15,962 nt of DNA, from the NCBI GenBank assembly GCA_016839865.1, contig JAEOTN010000066.1, forward strand, positions 1-15,962, written 5' to 3'. The notes beneath the pieces are model-generated. The model was not told where the DNA came from. It ran no database searches and saw nothing but the letters and a program-made list of their open reading frames with translations. Source of the DNA: Promethearchaeota archaeon. GTDB lineage: Archaea; Asgardarchaeota; Lokiarchaeia; Sigynarchaeales; MK-D1. Numbering within the stretch: the first letter of the stretch is position 1; the number at the start of each line of letters is the position of its first letter. Of the stretch, positions 1-6,865 are shown piece by piece. Both the position numbers and the translations under genes were made by a program.

Positions 1-46
1 GCTTCCCAAAGAGAATAAATAAGACCATCCATTTGGGAAAGGCATA

Positions 47-493
47 ATGTCACTGATAACTATTATAACAATTGTTTTTATGGTTCTAGAATTCGGTAAC
101 GTTTTAATGATGTATATCATGCCTGAATTTAAGATTTCAAACGGAATTGGAGTGTTTAATGCCTGGAATAAATCTAAGGGAAATGAAGAAGTGCACAATC
201 TTGCGAAATACCTTTTGAGATGGGTTGCAAATACTAAGCTGATTTTCTTACTATTGTTGATTGTAATTTTGATCTTTGGTAGCCCTCAAGTGCAACTCTA
301 TTCTATGTTAGCGATGGCAATCTCAACTCTGTTGTTCTTCTTTACACAGTTTTCAATAATACGAAAAATGGATAAAAAGGGGCAAATCACTCCAAAAAAC
401 TATTCTATAATTTTGTTTATTGAAGTTTTCCTTATTACGGGAGCATTCATAACAGCTTTTGTATTAAGTATCATGGGAATTGTGCCATATTAG
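47..493 (+). CDS. Small four-helix membrane protein, unknown function
   Basis: I do not recognise this 148-residue protein. It is very hydrophobic, with four probable membrane segments at about residues 3-24, 60-79, 84-105 and 119-145. A polar stretch between the first and second (about 28-58) contains several charged residues, and a short basic loop KKGQ lies between the third and fourth. No catalytic or metal-binding motif is visible. The ATG is preceded by a purine-rich GGGAAAGG that could serve as a ribosome binding site. It is convergent with the seven-helix protein downstream. It is likely a real gene because hydrophobic segments are regularly spaced over its full length and the start is well placed. 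Confidence 0.6.
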   Translation: MSLITIITIVFMVLEFGNVLMMYIMPEFKISNGIGVFNAWNKSKGNEEVHNLAKYLLRWVANTKLIFLLLLIVILIFGSPQVQLYSMLAMAISTLLFFFTQFSIIRKMDKKGQITPKNYSIILFIEVFLITGAFITAFVLSIMGIVPY

Positions 494-535
494 GCACGGC
501 AATATTCTTCAACATTTATCAACCCCTAATCCCAA

Positions 536-555
536 ATCTTTCTTATTTTTTTTAT
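536..555 (+). terminator. T-rich terminator after the four-helix membrane protein
   Basis: A run of eight T (546-553) lies about 55 bp after the stop codon. It fits the oligo-T type of archaeal termination signal. No strong hairpin is seen. Confidence 0.4.
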
Positions 556-590
556 CTGAACGTTGATAATAGGGGATCCCAGTGTTCGCG

Positions 591-612
591 AATAAAATAA
601 AGAAAAAATAAG
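591..612 (-). terminator. T-rich terminator after the seven-helix membrane protein
   Basis: On the minus strand this reads as several T tracts, including one of six, about 60-80 bp beyond the stop of the minus-strand gene. Together with the plus-strand T tract it makes the gap 494-667 a two-sided termination zone between convergent genes. I see no further gene in that gap. Confidence 0.35.
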
Positions 613-667
613 AGAATATAACCACTTCTTTACTGCGGCAAAATAGAAAATTAAAAATGTTGTGTTA

Positions 668-1387
668 TTAAACACTTTTTGATGGAGCAAATCCAAGAAA
701 TATAATAACAAGTGCCGTGAAAGTAATGGAATTTGGGATAATTGCCATTTGAATTGGAATAAAATCAAATTGACCCTTAGCAAAGAATTCTGCGAAACCC
801 CATAAAATCCATCCAACCCCCAATAAAAGAGATTTCTTTCGCATCTCACTTTCATTCTCATTCATCTTACTTCGTATCTGAAAGAAGTTAAATCCTAGAG
901 CAAGCAAGGCACTCACTACATATATTGTAAAAATGGTTCCTACTGTGTGTTTAATATTTGCATCAACTAAGGTTTCAGTCGTTGCTGGTAATTCTTGCAT
1001 CTGGATTCCGGGCCATCCAATTATTGCGACTATTAATGCAATCCCTAACGCTGCATGAATTCCAACCATTGCCCATTTAAGCTTCGGATTAAATACTTCA
1101 TACGCAATAAAAATTGCTAGAGTAAATCCCACAGGCATAGGAATATAAGTCAAATAACCATATACGACGTAGCTGAGATCTAGATCCCATATAAGTTTCA
1201 TAAAAAAAGCCACTGATCCCCCTAAATGCATGGAACCAAGACTTAAAGCCAAGATCGCAAGAAGAGGAGTTAATTTTTTCTTGTATTTCGCGTAGTCTCT
1301 GAAAAACTTAAAAAAATAGAAAACTCCTAACAAAACAAGCACTGTTTCGCTTACTCCGATTAAAATTGCCCATATGTTTAAAGCCAT
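668..1387 (-). CDS. Seven-transmembrane protein, unknown function
   Basis: This 239-residue protein shows seven hydrophobic segments at about residues 5-28, 40-64, 72-97, 104-125, 148-171, 184-204 and 210-232, with basic loops such as YKKK after the first and RKK before the sixth. The topology recalls the seven-helix sensor regions found at the front of some histidine kinases, but here no soluble signalling domain follows. It is not a rhodopsin as far as I can see: the last helix has no lysine for retinal attachment. The function is unknown; a receptor-like or small-molecule-binding membrane role is only a guess. The gene stands alone on its strand, with an AT-rich upstream region. Confidence 0.65.
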   Translation of the reverse strand: MALNIWAILIGVSETVLVLLGVFYFFKFFRDYAKYKKKLTPLLAILALSLGSMHLGGSVAFFMKLIWDLDLSYVVYGYLTYIPMPVGFTLAIFIAYEVFNPKLKWAMVGIHAALGIALIVAIIGWPGIQMQELPATTETLVDANIKHTVGTIFTIYVVSALLALGFNFFQIRSKMNENESEMRKKSLLLGVGWILWGFAEFFAKGQFDFIPIQMAIIPNSITFTALVIIFLGFAPSKSV

Positions 1388-1539
1388 AACTATTCACTTG
1401 ATGAAATGCAAATTTTCCAAAGGTAAAAATCCTTCTCTTGTAAAAAAAAAAAAAGGTGACTATAAAGAAGGAAAAGAGAAAAAATCCATTTTTTTTATCC
1501 CTTTTGATTCATTAGATCCTTTTAGATACAAGAGTTTCC

Positions 1540-1547
1540 TATAAAAT
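1540..1547 (+). promoter_or_regulatory. TATA box for the tocopherol-cyclase-like gene
   Basis: TATAAAAT lies about 26-33 nt before the ATG at 1573, so transcription would start at or just before the start codon. No Shine-Dalgarno sequence precedes that ATG, which suggests a leaderless message. The gap 1388-1572 also carries a run of 13 A (1442-1454); I see no gene in it. Confidence 0.45.
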
Positions 1548-1572
1548 AAATTAAGTGTACTAAACTAGTTGT

Positions 1573-2574
1573 ATGGGATATTTCAAAAGGAAATTGCATC
1601 CTGAGTGGTTTCAAGGAAATTTACGAAAACGGTTTTATTTTGAAGGCTGGTACTTCAAAATAATTGATAAAACATCCGATAACATATATGCAATTATCCC
1701 GGGGATCGCGCTTAATAAAAAATCTCAAAATTCTCACGCTTTTATTCAAATCTTGAATGGAAAAACTGCTGAATACCATTATATCCGTTTTCCACTATCG
1801 GATTTTCTTAGTGAGAATGATCGGTTTGTTGTGAGAATTGGTTCTAATACTTTTTCGGAAAATCATATCCACCTGGAAATTGATGATGAAATCAATGTTC
1901 GTGCAGATCTACAATTCAGCAATTTAGTAAAACTGCGAAGAACATTCTTCAATCCAGGAGTAATGGCTTTATACACATGGTTACCTTTTATGGAAACCAA
2001 ACATGGTGTAGTTAGTATGAATCATAACGTCAATGGATTTTTTGAATTAGATAACCAACGCATTGATTTTACAAATGGAAAAGGGTATATAGAAAAAGAT
2101 TGGGGGACCAGTTTTCCCTCAAATTGGATATGGATGCAAAGCAATCACTTCGAAGAACCTAATCGATCCTTTATGTTTTCTCTAGCTAAAATCCGCTATC
2201 TAGGGATTAAATTTACAGGTTTTCTTGGAGTTTTATGGGATAAAGGTAAGATTTTAAGGTTTGGAACCTATACTGGGGCGAAAATACGCAATTTAGAGAT
2301 TAAACCTACCCATGTTCGATTTGAAATCCACATGAAAAAGTCAATTTTGGAAGTATTTGCAGCTAAAAGTATCGATGATTCGGGTTCAACAAAAACTGCC
2401 AAAATGATGACTCCAGATCAAGGTGAAATGGGTGCAAAATGTATGGAAAGTATCTCCTCTACCATAAAACTAACCCTATACAGAAAAAGTAAAGGAAAAC
2501 GAATAGTACTTTTTCAAGATACTGGAATTAACACTGGATTAGAGATTATGGGGAAAAATCAAGACTTTTTCTAA
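1573..2574 (+). CDS. Tocopherol cyclase family protein (lipocalin-like)
   Basis: This 333-residue protein resembles the tocopherol cyclase (VTE1) family. The N-terminal part has RKRFYFEGWYFKI (about 19-31), matching the EGW(Y/F)FK signature, and the middle has EKDWGTSFPSNWIWMQ (about 175-190), matching the family's DWG...FP..W.W motif. The family fold is two lipocalin-like beta barrels. In plants it closes the chromanol ring of vitamin E. Archaea are not known to make tocopherol, so the substrate here is more likely another prenylated quinone or lipid, or the protein may have only a binding role. It is soluble, with no signal peptide. The ferredoxin-nitroreductase gene starts 41 bp downstream on the same strand, a possible redox partner. 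Family assignment is good; function is open. Confidence 0.75.
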   Translation: MGYFKRKLHPEWFQGNLRKRFYFEGWYFKIIDKTSDNIYAIIPGIALNKKSQNSHAFIQILNGKTAEYHYIRFPLSDFLSENDRFVVRIGSNTFSENHIHLEIDDEINVRADLQFSNLVKLRRTFFNPGVMALYTWLPFMETKHGVVSMNHNVNGFFELDNQRIDFTNGKGYIEKDWGTSFPSNWIWMQSNHFEEPNRSFMFSLAKIRYLGIKFTGFLGVLWDKGKILRFGTYTGAKIRNLEIKPTHVRFEIHMKKSILEVFAAKSIDDSGSTKTAKMMTPDQGEMGAKCMESISSTIKLTLYRKSKGKRIVLFQDTGINTGLEIMGKNQDFF

Positions 2575-2615
2575 ATCGATAAAGCTTTTTATTTTGTTTA
2601 TGGCAACAAAGATGT

Positions 2616-3419
2616 ATGCCAATTTTAGGAATCGATTATGAAAAATGCATAAATTGCAAAAAGTGTCTTATGCAATGCACAGGGAAGTTTTGGGAAGAGA
2701 ATGATAAAGTAATTTTTGATGACCGCTGGCGATCATGTATTTTGTGCGGACATTGCATAGCTGTTTGTCCTACTGATGCTATACTCCATGAAAAAATGGG
2801 TAGTGAACCCTATTCATATGAAGGGATTAAAACACCTTCTGATTACATTGGATATGAACGGATGTTCAATTTCATGAATTCGATTCGTAGCACCCGTCAG
2901 TATAAGAAAGATGAAGTTCCCGAGGAACACCTTAGAAAGATCATACGTGCTATGCAAGTTGCACATACTGGGATGAATATCCGAGATCAAAAATTCAAAG
3001 TAATCACTGATCCCGAGTTGCTAAATGCATTGGGCAAAAAAGTTGATGAAGAACGCTTAAAGCACGTTGCAGATGATCCAAATGTGAAACAAAGAATAGA
3101 AATTGATGCCAAAAAATGGAATATTCCACTTTATCATGATGCTCCTGCAATAATAATCATGTATTGTTCTAGCACCCACTCGCTTGATCGATACAATATT
3201 GGAATTGCATTAACATATGGTAGACTTGCGGCTCACTCACTCGGATTAGGAACATGCTGGAATGGACACACAAGCGGTCAACTAGAACTACATAAGGATA
3301 TCGTTAAAATGGCTGGACTTCGAGGAAAAAGTTGGGGTGTTCTGGAAGTAGGGTACCCTGATGTAAAATATGAACGAGTTCCTCCGCGACCCATAAAGAA
3401 AATTAAAGGATTAGATTAA
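2616..3419 (+). CDS. Ferredoxin-nitroreductase fusion protein
   Basis: This 267-residue protein starts with a two-cluster ferredoxin domain: Cys 11, 14, 17 and 21, then Cys 41, 44, 47 and 51, the CxxCxxCxxxC spacing for two 4Fe-4S clusters. The first set ends CTG instead of the usual CP. From about residue 87 (SIRSTRQYKKDEVP) it continues as an FMN-dependent nitroreductase domain, ending near ALTYGRLAAHSLGLGTCW and WGVLEVGYPD. Known members of this fusion pass electrons from the clusters to FMN to reduce unsaturated or nitro substrates; the physiological substrate is seldom known. It is cytoplasmic. It follows the tocopherol-cyclase-like gene by 41 bp, but an AT-rich TATA-like stretch near 2586-2593 could give it its own promoter. 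The start ATG is supported by immediate alignment with the ferredoxin domain. Confidence 0.85.
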   Translation: MPILGIDYEKCINCKKCLMQCTGKFWEENDKVIFDDRWRSCILCGHCIAVCPTDAILHEKMGSEPYSYEGIKTPSDYIGYERMFNFMNSIRSTRQYKKDEVPEEHLRKIIRAMQVAHTGMNIRDQKFKVITDPELLNALGKKVDEERLKHVADDPNVKQRIEIDAKKWNIPLYHDAPAIIIMYCSSTHSLDRYNIGIALTYGRLAAHSLGLGTCWNGHTSGQLELHKDIVKMAGLRGKSWGVLEVGYPDVKYERVPPRPIKKIKGLD

Positions 3420-3430
3420 ATTCCCCTTTT

Positions 3431-4549
3431 TTATTCATATTTACCATATTTATGTGCTGCACGGATGAAACTAGTGACGTTTTCTAATGGGATTCCCTTG
3501 TAAAGAACTGAACTTGGTCCGATAATAAAATGACGATTCTCTTTTAATGCGTCCATAAGATTTTTCACATGATTCTCTACATCATCAGTTGTACCGAACG
3601 GAAGGACATCGCTAATATCTCCAAATCCAATCACCACAAAATCAGGGAAATGCTCATTAATATAAACCGGATCTGCACCTCCTTCCCAACCTTGCAGGCC
3701 TAAAAATCCTGCTTCTTGAAAATAAGGAACTAACTCCGTAACATCTCCGTCAGTATGAACTTGTGGAATTAAACCTGCATCTGAAATCATAGACGTAACT
3801 TTCTTATATAGTGGGAGGTAATCCTCTTTCCATCGAGTAGGAGGAATCATAGATCTACCCTTGAATGCCACATCGTCAAGGAGGTTTATTACTTTTAGTT
3901 TACAACTTTTTCCAAGAGAATGGATAGCGTTTATCATTCCTTCCACATTCTTCATCATTAAATCTCCATATAGTTTTACAAGTTCACGATAGAGTTTAGT
4001 CTTTTTTCGAAAGTGAATTGAGAACTGGTTCATCCCCATTGCTCTCCATACTCTATCAAAAATACCCTCTACTTGAAGAATGGGATAAATAATATTTGAG
4101 ATTCTATCGTACTGCTTGAAGAGTGTCTTATTCCACTTGGTGACATCTCTGACTTTCATATTTTTTCGCAGCTTTTCCAAAATCTCAATAGATTGGATAT
4201 ATCCTTCTTTATAATATCCCCCTTTACTCGGTCCCTGGCCCGAAGCCCCTATTAATACTTTTTTTCCATTATCAATTTTAATTCTTATTGGTCTAACCCA
4301 TGCACTTGGGATACATCCAGCAAAAATTGACTCAAAACCTATAATTGTAGGTATCCGATAATGTGAAGACCATAAAATGGGTGAAGGATAGTTTGGGATG
4401 GAAAATTTACCACTGAAATCCATCCTAAGAAGAGCGCGGTGTTCCTTAATGAAACCTTGCCGGATATATTGTACAAAATTAGGAACTCGATCAAGTTTTC
4501 TCCGTTCAGCATCATCAAATACGGCTAAATATCGTTCATATGCTTTCAT
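3431..4549 (-). CDS. UroD-like corrinoid/uroporphyrinogen methyltransferase family protein
   Basis: This 372-residue protein belongs to the uroporphyrinogen decarboxylase superfamily (the MtaA/CmuA-like branch rather than true HemE, judging by divergence and context). The most typical part is near the C-terminus: PQVHTDGDVTELVPYFQEAG, then GLQGWEGGADP, then the late motif IIGPSSVL. Members bind tetrapyrroles or move methyl groups between small substrates, Zn thiols and corrinoid proteins. The Zn-binding HxC motif of MtaA is not seen in the HTDGD segment, so methyl transfer is not assured. Its ATG overlaps the stop of the winged-helix gene by 4 bp (4546-4549), implying translational coupling. 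It is the last of three coupled genes, so its expression is probably tied to the sensor/regulator pair. No corrinoid protein gene is in the window. Confidence 0.75.
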   Translation of the reverse strand: MKAYERYLAVFDDAERRKLDRVPNFVQYIRQGFIKEHRALLRMDFSGKFSIPNYPSPILWSSHYRIPTIIGFESIFAGCIPSAWVRPIRIKIDNGKKVLIGASGQGPSKGGYYKEGYIQSIEILEKLRKNMKVRDVTKWNKTLFKQYDRISNIIYPILQVEGIFDRVWRAMGMNQFSIHFRKKTKLYRELVKLYGDLMMKNVEGMINAIHSLGKSCKLKVINLLDDVAFKGRSMIPPTRWKEDYLPLYKKVTSMISDAGLIPQVHTDGDVTELVPYFQEAGFLGLQGWEGGADPVYINEHFPDFVVIGFGDISDVLPFGTTDDVENHVKNLMDALKENRHFIIGPSSVLYKGIPLENVTSFIRAAHKYGKYE

Positions 4550-4932
4550 TTTGGCTTCCTCATAATCGTTGTATCAAAAAAGTCTTCTGAAATTGGTCTG
4601 CTTTGGATTGTTTTTAGTTTTTTAGCAGCACTGGAAATCTCAAAAGTATTGTATAAAGATCGTAAATATGCCCTTCCTTCATTTGTGAGCTGATACCTGC
4701 CATAATCGGGTTTTTCAATTAATGAAGTATCAATTAAGTTTTGAAGATGGTGGGCTAAGCCTGTTTTTTGTAACCCAGTTTCCTGTAGTAATGATTGAAA
4801 TGAAGCAGATCCCTCTAATAATTTAATCATAATCTGTAGTCGATTTTTATGAGCTATGGATTTTACAATTCGTAGTAATTCTTTTGCAGCATTTTGCAAA
4901 GGAATCTGAAATGTTTTCCCAAAAGCACTCAT
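4546..4932 (-). CDS. Winged-helix transcriptional regulator (ArsR-like)
   Basis: I place the start at 4932 (MSAFGK), not at the upstream in-frame ATG at 4956: the 4932 ATG overlaps the TGA of the preceding gene as ATGA and follows a GGTGG ribosome-binding-like stretch. The resulting 128-residue protein has a winged helix at about residues 17-92: helices around LLRIVKSIAHKNRLQIMIKL, a recognition region near GLQKTGLAHHLQNLIDTSLI, and a wing around YGRYQLTNEGRAYL. This is the ArsR/HTH-type DNA-binding fold. It has no ligand domain of its own, but the gene before it encodes a GyrI-like ligand domain, so the two may act as a split regulator. The C-terminal 35 residues are basic and unassigned. 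Confidence 0.8.
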   Translation of the reverse strand: MSAFGKTFQIPLQNAAKELLRIVKSIAHKNRLQIMIKLLEGSASFQSLLQETGLQKTGLAHHLQNLIDTSLIEKPDYGRYQLTNEGRAYLRSLYNTFEISSAAKKLKTIQSRPISEDFFDTTIMRKPK

Positions 4933-5459
4933 TTTTCCACCACCGGAATCCACCAATCAATTTCTGATTTAGGATTGTCCATATCATAGGGATTAAATCG
5001 TTTTTCGTCATAATATTCCACCACAAATGGATAGGATTGTTTGTATTTTGATTTTGGAGTTTTTAACCATCCACTAAACAAGTAATCAATTGAAGTATAA
5101 TCATTTCCATAAGATGTTACCGTAGCATATTTTGAAGCAGGAAGGATTTTTAAAACGAATTCAAGAGGAATATCTTCTATTAGTTGGTTTACTGCAATTC
5201 CAACAAATACTTCGAAATTCTTCGATTTTTTATATTCTGATGGCTCAAAATGAACTTCAAAACTCTTCCCAGGGAATTTATTAATTTTATCCAGGAGAAA
5301 GCTATACTTTTGATAATTTTGTCCGAATCGAATCCAAAGTTTTCCAATTTCATTATCTTTTGACCATTCTCCTGCTGAATGGAATGGATTTCCATAAAAA
5401 TTACATCCTAGTAAAATAAGTTGTTTTTGTTCAGAGATTTTAGGAATGATCTCGTCCAT
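4929..5459 (-). CDS. GyrI-like small-molecule-binding domain protein
   Basis: This 176-residue soluble protein looks like a stand-alone GyrI-like (AraC-type effector-binding) domain. It has the usual alternation of strands and helices: GKLWIRFG near 38-45, a middle strand FEVFVGIAV near 83-91, the segment KILPASKYATVTSYGN near 106-121, then a helix leading into WLKTP, and a final PFVVEYYDE...EIDWWIPV. Such domains bind small, often cationic or aromatic, compounds for AraC- and MerR-family regulators. Here it lacks a DNA-binding part, but its TGA overlaps the ATG of the winged-helix gene by 4 bp (4929-4932). It is the first gene of the trio and is transcribed divergently from the TrmO-like gene. 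Family assignment rests on pattern, not on an invariant motif. Confidence 0.6.
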   Translation of the reverse strand: MDEIIPKISEQKQLILLGCNFYGNPFHSAGEWSKDNEIGKLWIRFGQNYQKYSFLLDKINKFPGKSFEVHFEPSEYKKSKNFEVFVGIAVNQLIEDIPLEFVLKILPASKYATVTSYGNDYTSIDYLFSGWLKTPKSKYKQSYPFVVEYYDEKRFNPYDMDNPKSEIDWWIPVVEK

Positions 5460-5480
5460 AATTATAGTATGAGTTTTTTC

Positions 5481-5488
5481 TTATTAAA
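5481..5488 (-). promoter_or_regulatory. TATA box for the GyrI/HTH/UroD operon
   Basis: On the minus strand TTTAATAA is centred about 25 nt before the ATG at 5459, the spacing of a leaderless archaeal promoter. A second TATATA at 5524-5529 lies between the divergent genes and could serve either direction. Confidence 0.35.
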
Positions 5489-5574
5489 GATTCCTACTAC
5501 TACTGAACAAAACCATAGATCCTTATATAGGACAAATCTGATATCCTTCTTGACAATAAATAATGTGAAAGATC

Positions 5575-6081
5575 ATGGTAAAAACAAATTCTAATAAAAA
5601 TCCAATTGTATTGAATCCAATTGGTGCAGTTAAATGTATAGAAGAGGAACAGAAATTCTGGATAGAAATTCAAAAGGAGTTTCGACCAGCTTTAAAGGAG
5701 CTTGAAAAGTTCACTCATATGCACGTTTTTTGGTGGGCTGACAAGAACGATACACCAGAACTGCGTAAAGTCTTAGTATCTGAAGAACTTCCTCCATTCT
5801 ATGGTGAAGATGCTCCATCTATGGGTGTATTTTCGAATCGTTCTGAATTCAGACCAAATCCCATTGCTGTTACAATCTGTCCTATTTTATCTGTAGATTT
5901 AGAAAAAGGGATAATTACAGTTCCATGGATGGATGCATATCCTGATACACCAGTTATCGACATCAAACCGTATCTACCCATGGCTGACCTCGTAGAATCC
6001 GCAGATTACCCAATTTACCTCCAGCACTGGCCAAAAAGTGTTGAAGCAGCCATGAAATGGTGGGCTGAAAAATCAAAATAG
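5575..6081 (+). CDS. trmO: TrmO-type tRNA (t6A37) N6-methyltransferase
   Basis: This 168-residue protein matches the TsaA/TrmO (YaeB) family. The signature GVFSNRSEFRPNPI (about 84-97) matches the family's GVFATRSPxRPNPIG, and DTPVIDIKPY (about 124-133) matches the conserved late motif. TrmO uses S-adenosylmethionine to methylate the N6 atom of t6A37, the modified adenosine next to the anticodon of some ANN-decoding tRNAs. The single beta-barrel domain here, without the C-terminal extension of the E. coli enzyme, is normal for archaea. Archaeal substrates are less certain. An AT-rich stretch (about 5553-5565) lies upstream. A T-run follows the stop at 6082-6088, before the Cys-rich gene. The intron-containing tRNA-Ile 470 bp away has A37 and U36, the context that normally carries t6A. 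Confidence 0.8.
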   Translation: MVKTNSNKNPIVLNPIGAVKCIEEEQKFWIEIQKEFRPALKELEKFTHMHVFWWADKNDTPELRKVLVSEELPPFYGEDAPSMGVFSNRSEFRPNPIAVTICPILSVDLEKGIITVPWMDAYPDTPVIDIKPYLPMADLVESADYPIYLQHWPKSVEAAMKWWAEKSK

Positions 6082-6112
6082 TTTTTTTTATCTTATCCTC
6101 TTATTGATTGTT

Positions 6113-6538
6113 ATGGGCAATGAAGAAATAGTTTCAATTAATAATTCTAATTTTCTAGCACCAATTTGCGGATTATTCTGTGCAATCTGTTCTGATTTTG
6201 TGAATGAAGAATGTCATGGATGTGGTTGCGATTGTGGATGTGCAGGGAAATGGCATATTGAGCACTGTGAAATTGCTCAATGTGCGAAAAATAGAAATTT
6301 AGAGAGTTGTGCTGATTGCGCCGATCTTCCTTGCACTATGCTAATTCAATTCACTAATGATCCTATTTGGACTACTCATTCTGTATGCATTGAAAATTTA
6401 AGAAGAAGAAAAAAAATCGGAACGGAAAAATGGATTTTGGAACAACAAGAATATTGGTCTAATGAATATCATCGCAAAAAAGAAATCTGGCATCATGATG
6501 AGTGTGGAAAGAAATATCGTAAATTTAAGGATATTTAA
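6113..6538 (+). CDS. Cys-rich DUF3795 protein
   Basis: I choose the ATG at 6113 rather than the in-frame TTG at 6104. The 141-residue product has 15 cysteines, many in short spacings: ICGLFCAIC near 18-26, then CHGCGCDCGC near 34-43, and C..C..C near 66-74. This is the pattern of DUF3795, a family of small zinc-finger-like archaeal and bacterial proteins of unknown function. The Cys clusters suggest one or more zinc or iron-sulfur sites. The C-terminal third is charged and probably helical. The gene is 31 bp downstream of the TrmO-like gene and may be co-transcribed with it, although a T-run lies between. It ends 9 bp before the oppositely oriented tRNA. Confidence 0.75.
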   Translation: MGNEEIVSINNSNFLAPICGLFCAICSDFVNEECHGCGCDCGCAGKWHIEHCEIAQCAKNRNLESCADCADLPCTMLIQFTNDPIWTTHSVCIENLRRRKKIGTEKWILEQQEYWSNEYHRKKEIWHHDECGKKYRKFKDI

Positions 6539-6583
6539 GATAAAAAGTGGAGATGGTGGGCTTCGAACCCACGACATCCGGCT

Positions 6584-6628
6584 TGCCTCGGCCCGAAGGA
6601 CGGAACTAGTCCATATCCTCCGTGGTCT
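6584..6628 (-). other. tRNA-Ile intron 1 (anticodon loop, 37/38)
   Basis: This is a 45-nt intron. The junction fits the archaeal bulge-helix-bulge layout: 3-nt bulge UAA cut after its second base, a four-position helix between CUUA (exon) and GAGG (intron) with one A-G mismatch, and 3-nt bulge CAA cut after its second base, abutting the anticodon stem. The intron interior has an ACGGA/UCCGU stem and a C(UUCG)G tetraloop. The 5' junction lies in a 14-bp perfect palindrome (6624-6637). Confidence 0.75.
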
Positions 6629-6644
6629 TATAAGACCGGCGCTA

Positions 6645-6674
6645 AATGGCACACTTTGGAATTTCCAAAGCAAT
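6645..6674 (-). other. tRNA-Ile intron 2 (D-loop)
   Basis: This is an insertion of 30 nt in the D-loop. It contains a six-pair hairpin CUUUGG-AAAUU-CCAAAG. UGGU of exon 1 can pair with GCCA near the intron's 3' end, leaving UAA and UUU as the two bulges, so a relaxed bulge-helix-bulge is possible. Cutting after base 2 of each bulge joins A21 to UAGC; a one-base shift gives AAGC, which pairs perfectly with GCUU of the D-stem. Confidence 0.65.
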
Positions 6675-6865
6675 TAACCAGGCTAAGCTACACCTCCCAA
6701 AATGAAAAGTGCTTAGATCACACTAAGGTTGATTCTCATTATCCAACCAAAATTTTAAACTTTTTTAGAGCGCAATCTCCAAGAATCTCCGCCGAATGAT
6801 TCTCTACCTAAAACATATAGGAAATATTGCGATATATTCCATATTGTAATGGAAAGGTGAATTTT

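Larger units (their letters stand above)
6548..6697 (-). tRNA. tRNA-Ile(UAU) with two introns
   Basis: The mature tRNA is assembled by hand. The acceptor stem is GGAGGUG (6697-6691) with CAUCUCC (6555-6549), seven pairs including one G-U, and discriminator A (6548). The T-arm is GUGGG-UUCGAAG-CCCAC. The anticodon arm is CCGGU-CUUAUAA-GCCGG, with anticodon UAU at 6632-6630. A 45-nt intron (6628-6584) sits at the standard position 37/38. A second insertion of 30 nt (about 6674-6645, or shifted by one) sits in the D-loop just after GGUUA. Removing both gives a 75-nt cloverleaf. The loop CUUAUAA is the same as I recall for yeast tRNA-Ile(UAU). CCA is not encoded. Most archaea read AUA with a modified CAU-anticodon tRNA, so UAU is unusual. 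Isotype confidence is good; the exact D-loop cut sites are less sure. Confidence 0.85.

Noticed and set aside
668..1387. Microbial rhodopsin reading of the seven-helix protein
   Set aside because: No lysine lies in the last helix and no retinal-pocket residues are recognisable.
1442..1454. Run of 13 A
   Set aside because: It is not next to a gene end on its strand and has no associated hairpin; a homopolymer slip or spacer is enough to explain it.
6398..6677. Two overlapping frames of 91 and 71 codons across the tRNA-Ile gene
   Set aside because: Both run through the tRNA arms and introns; the cloverleaf explains the sequence better.
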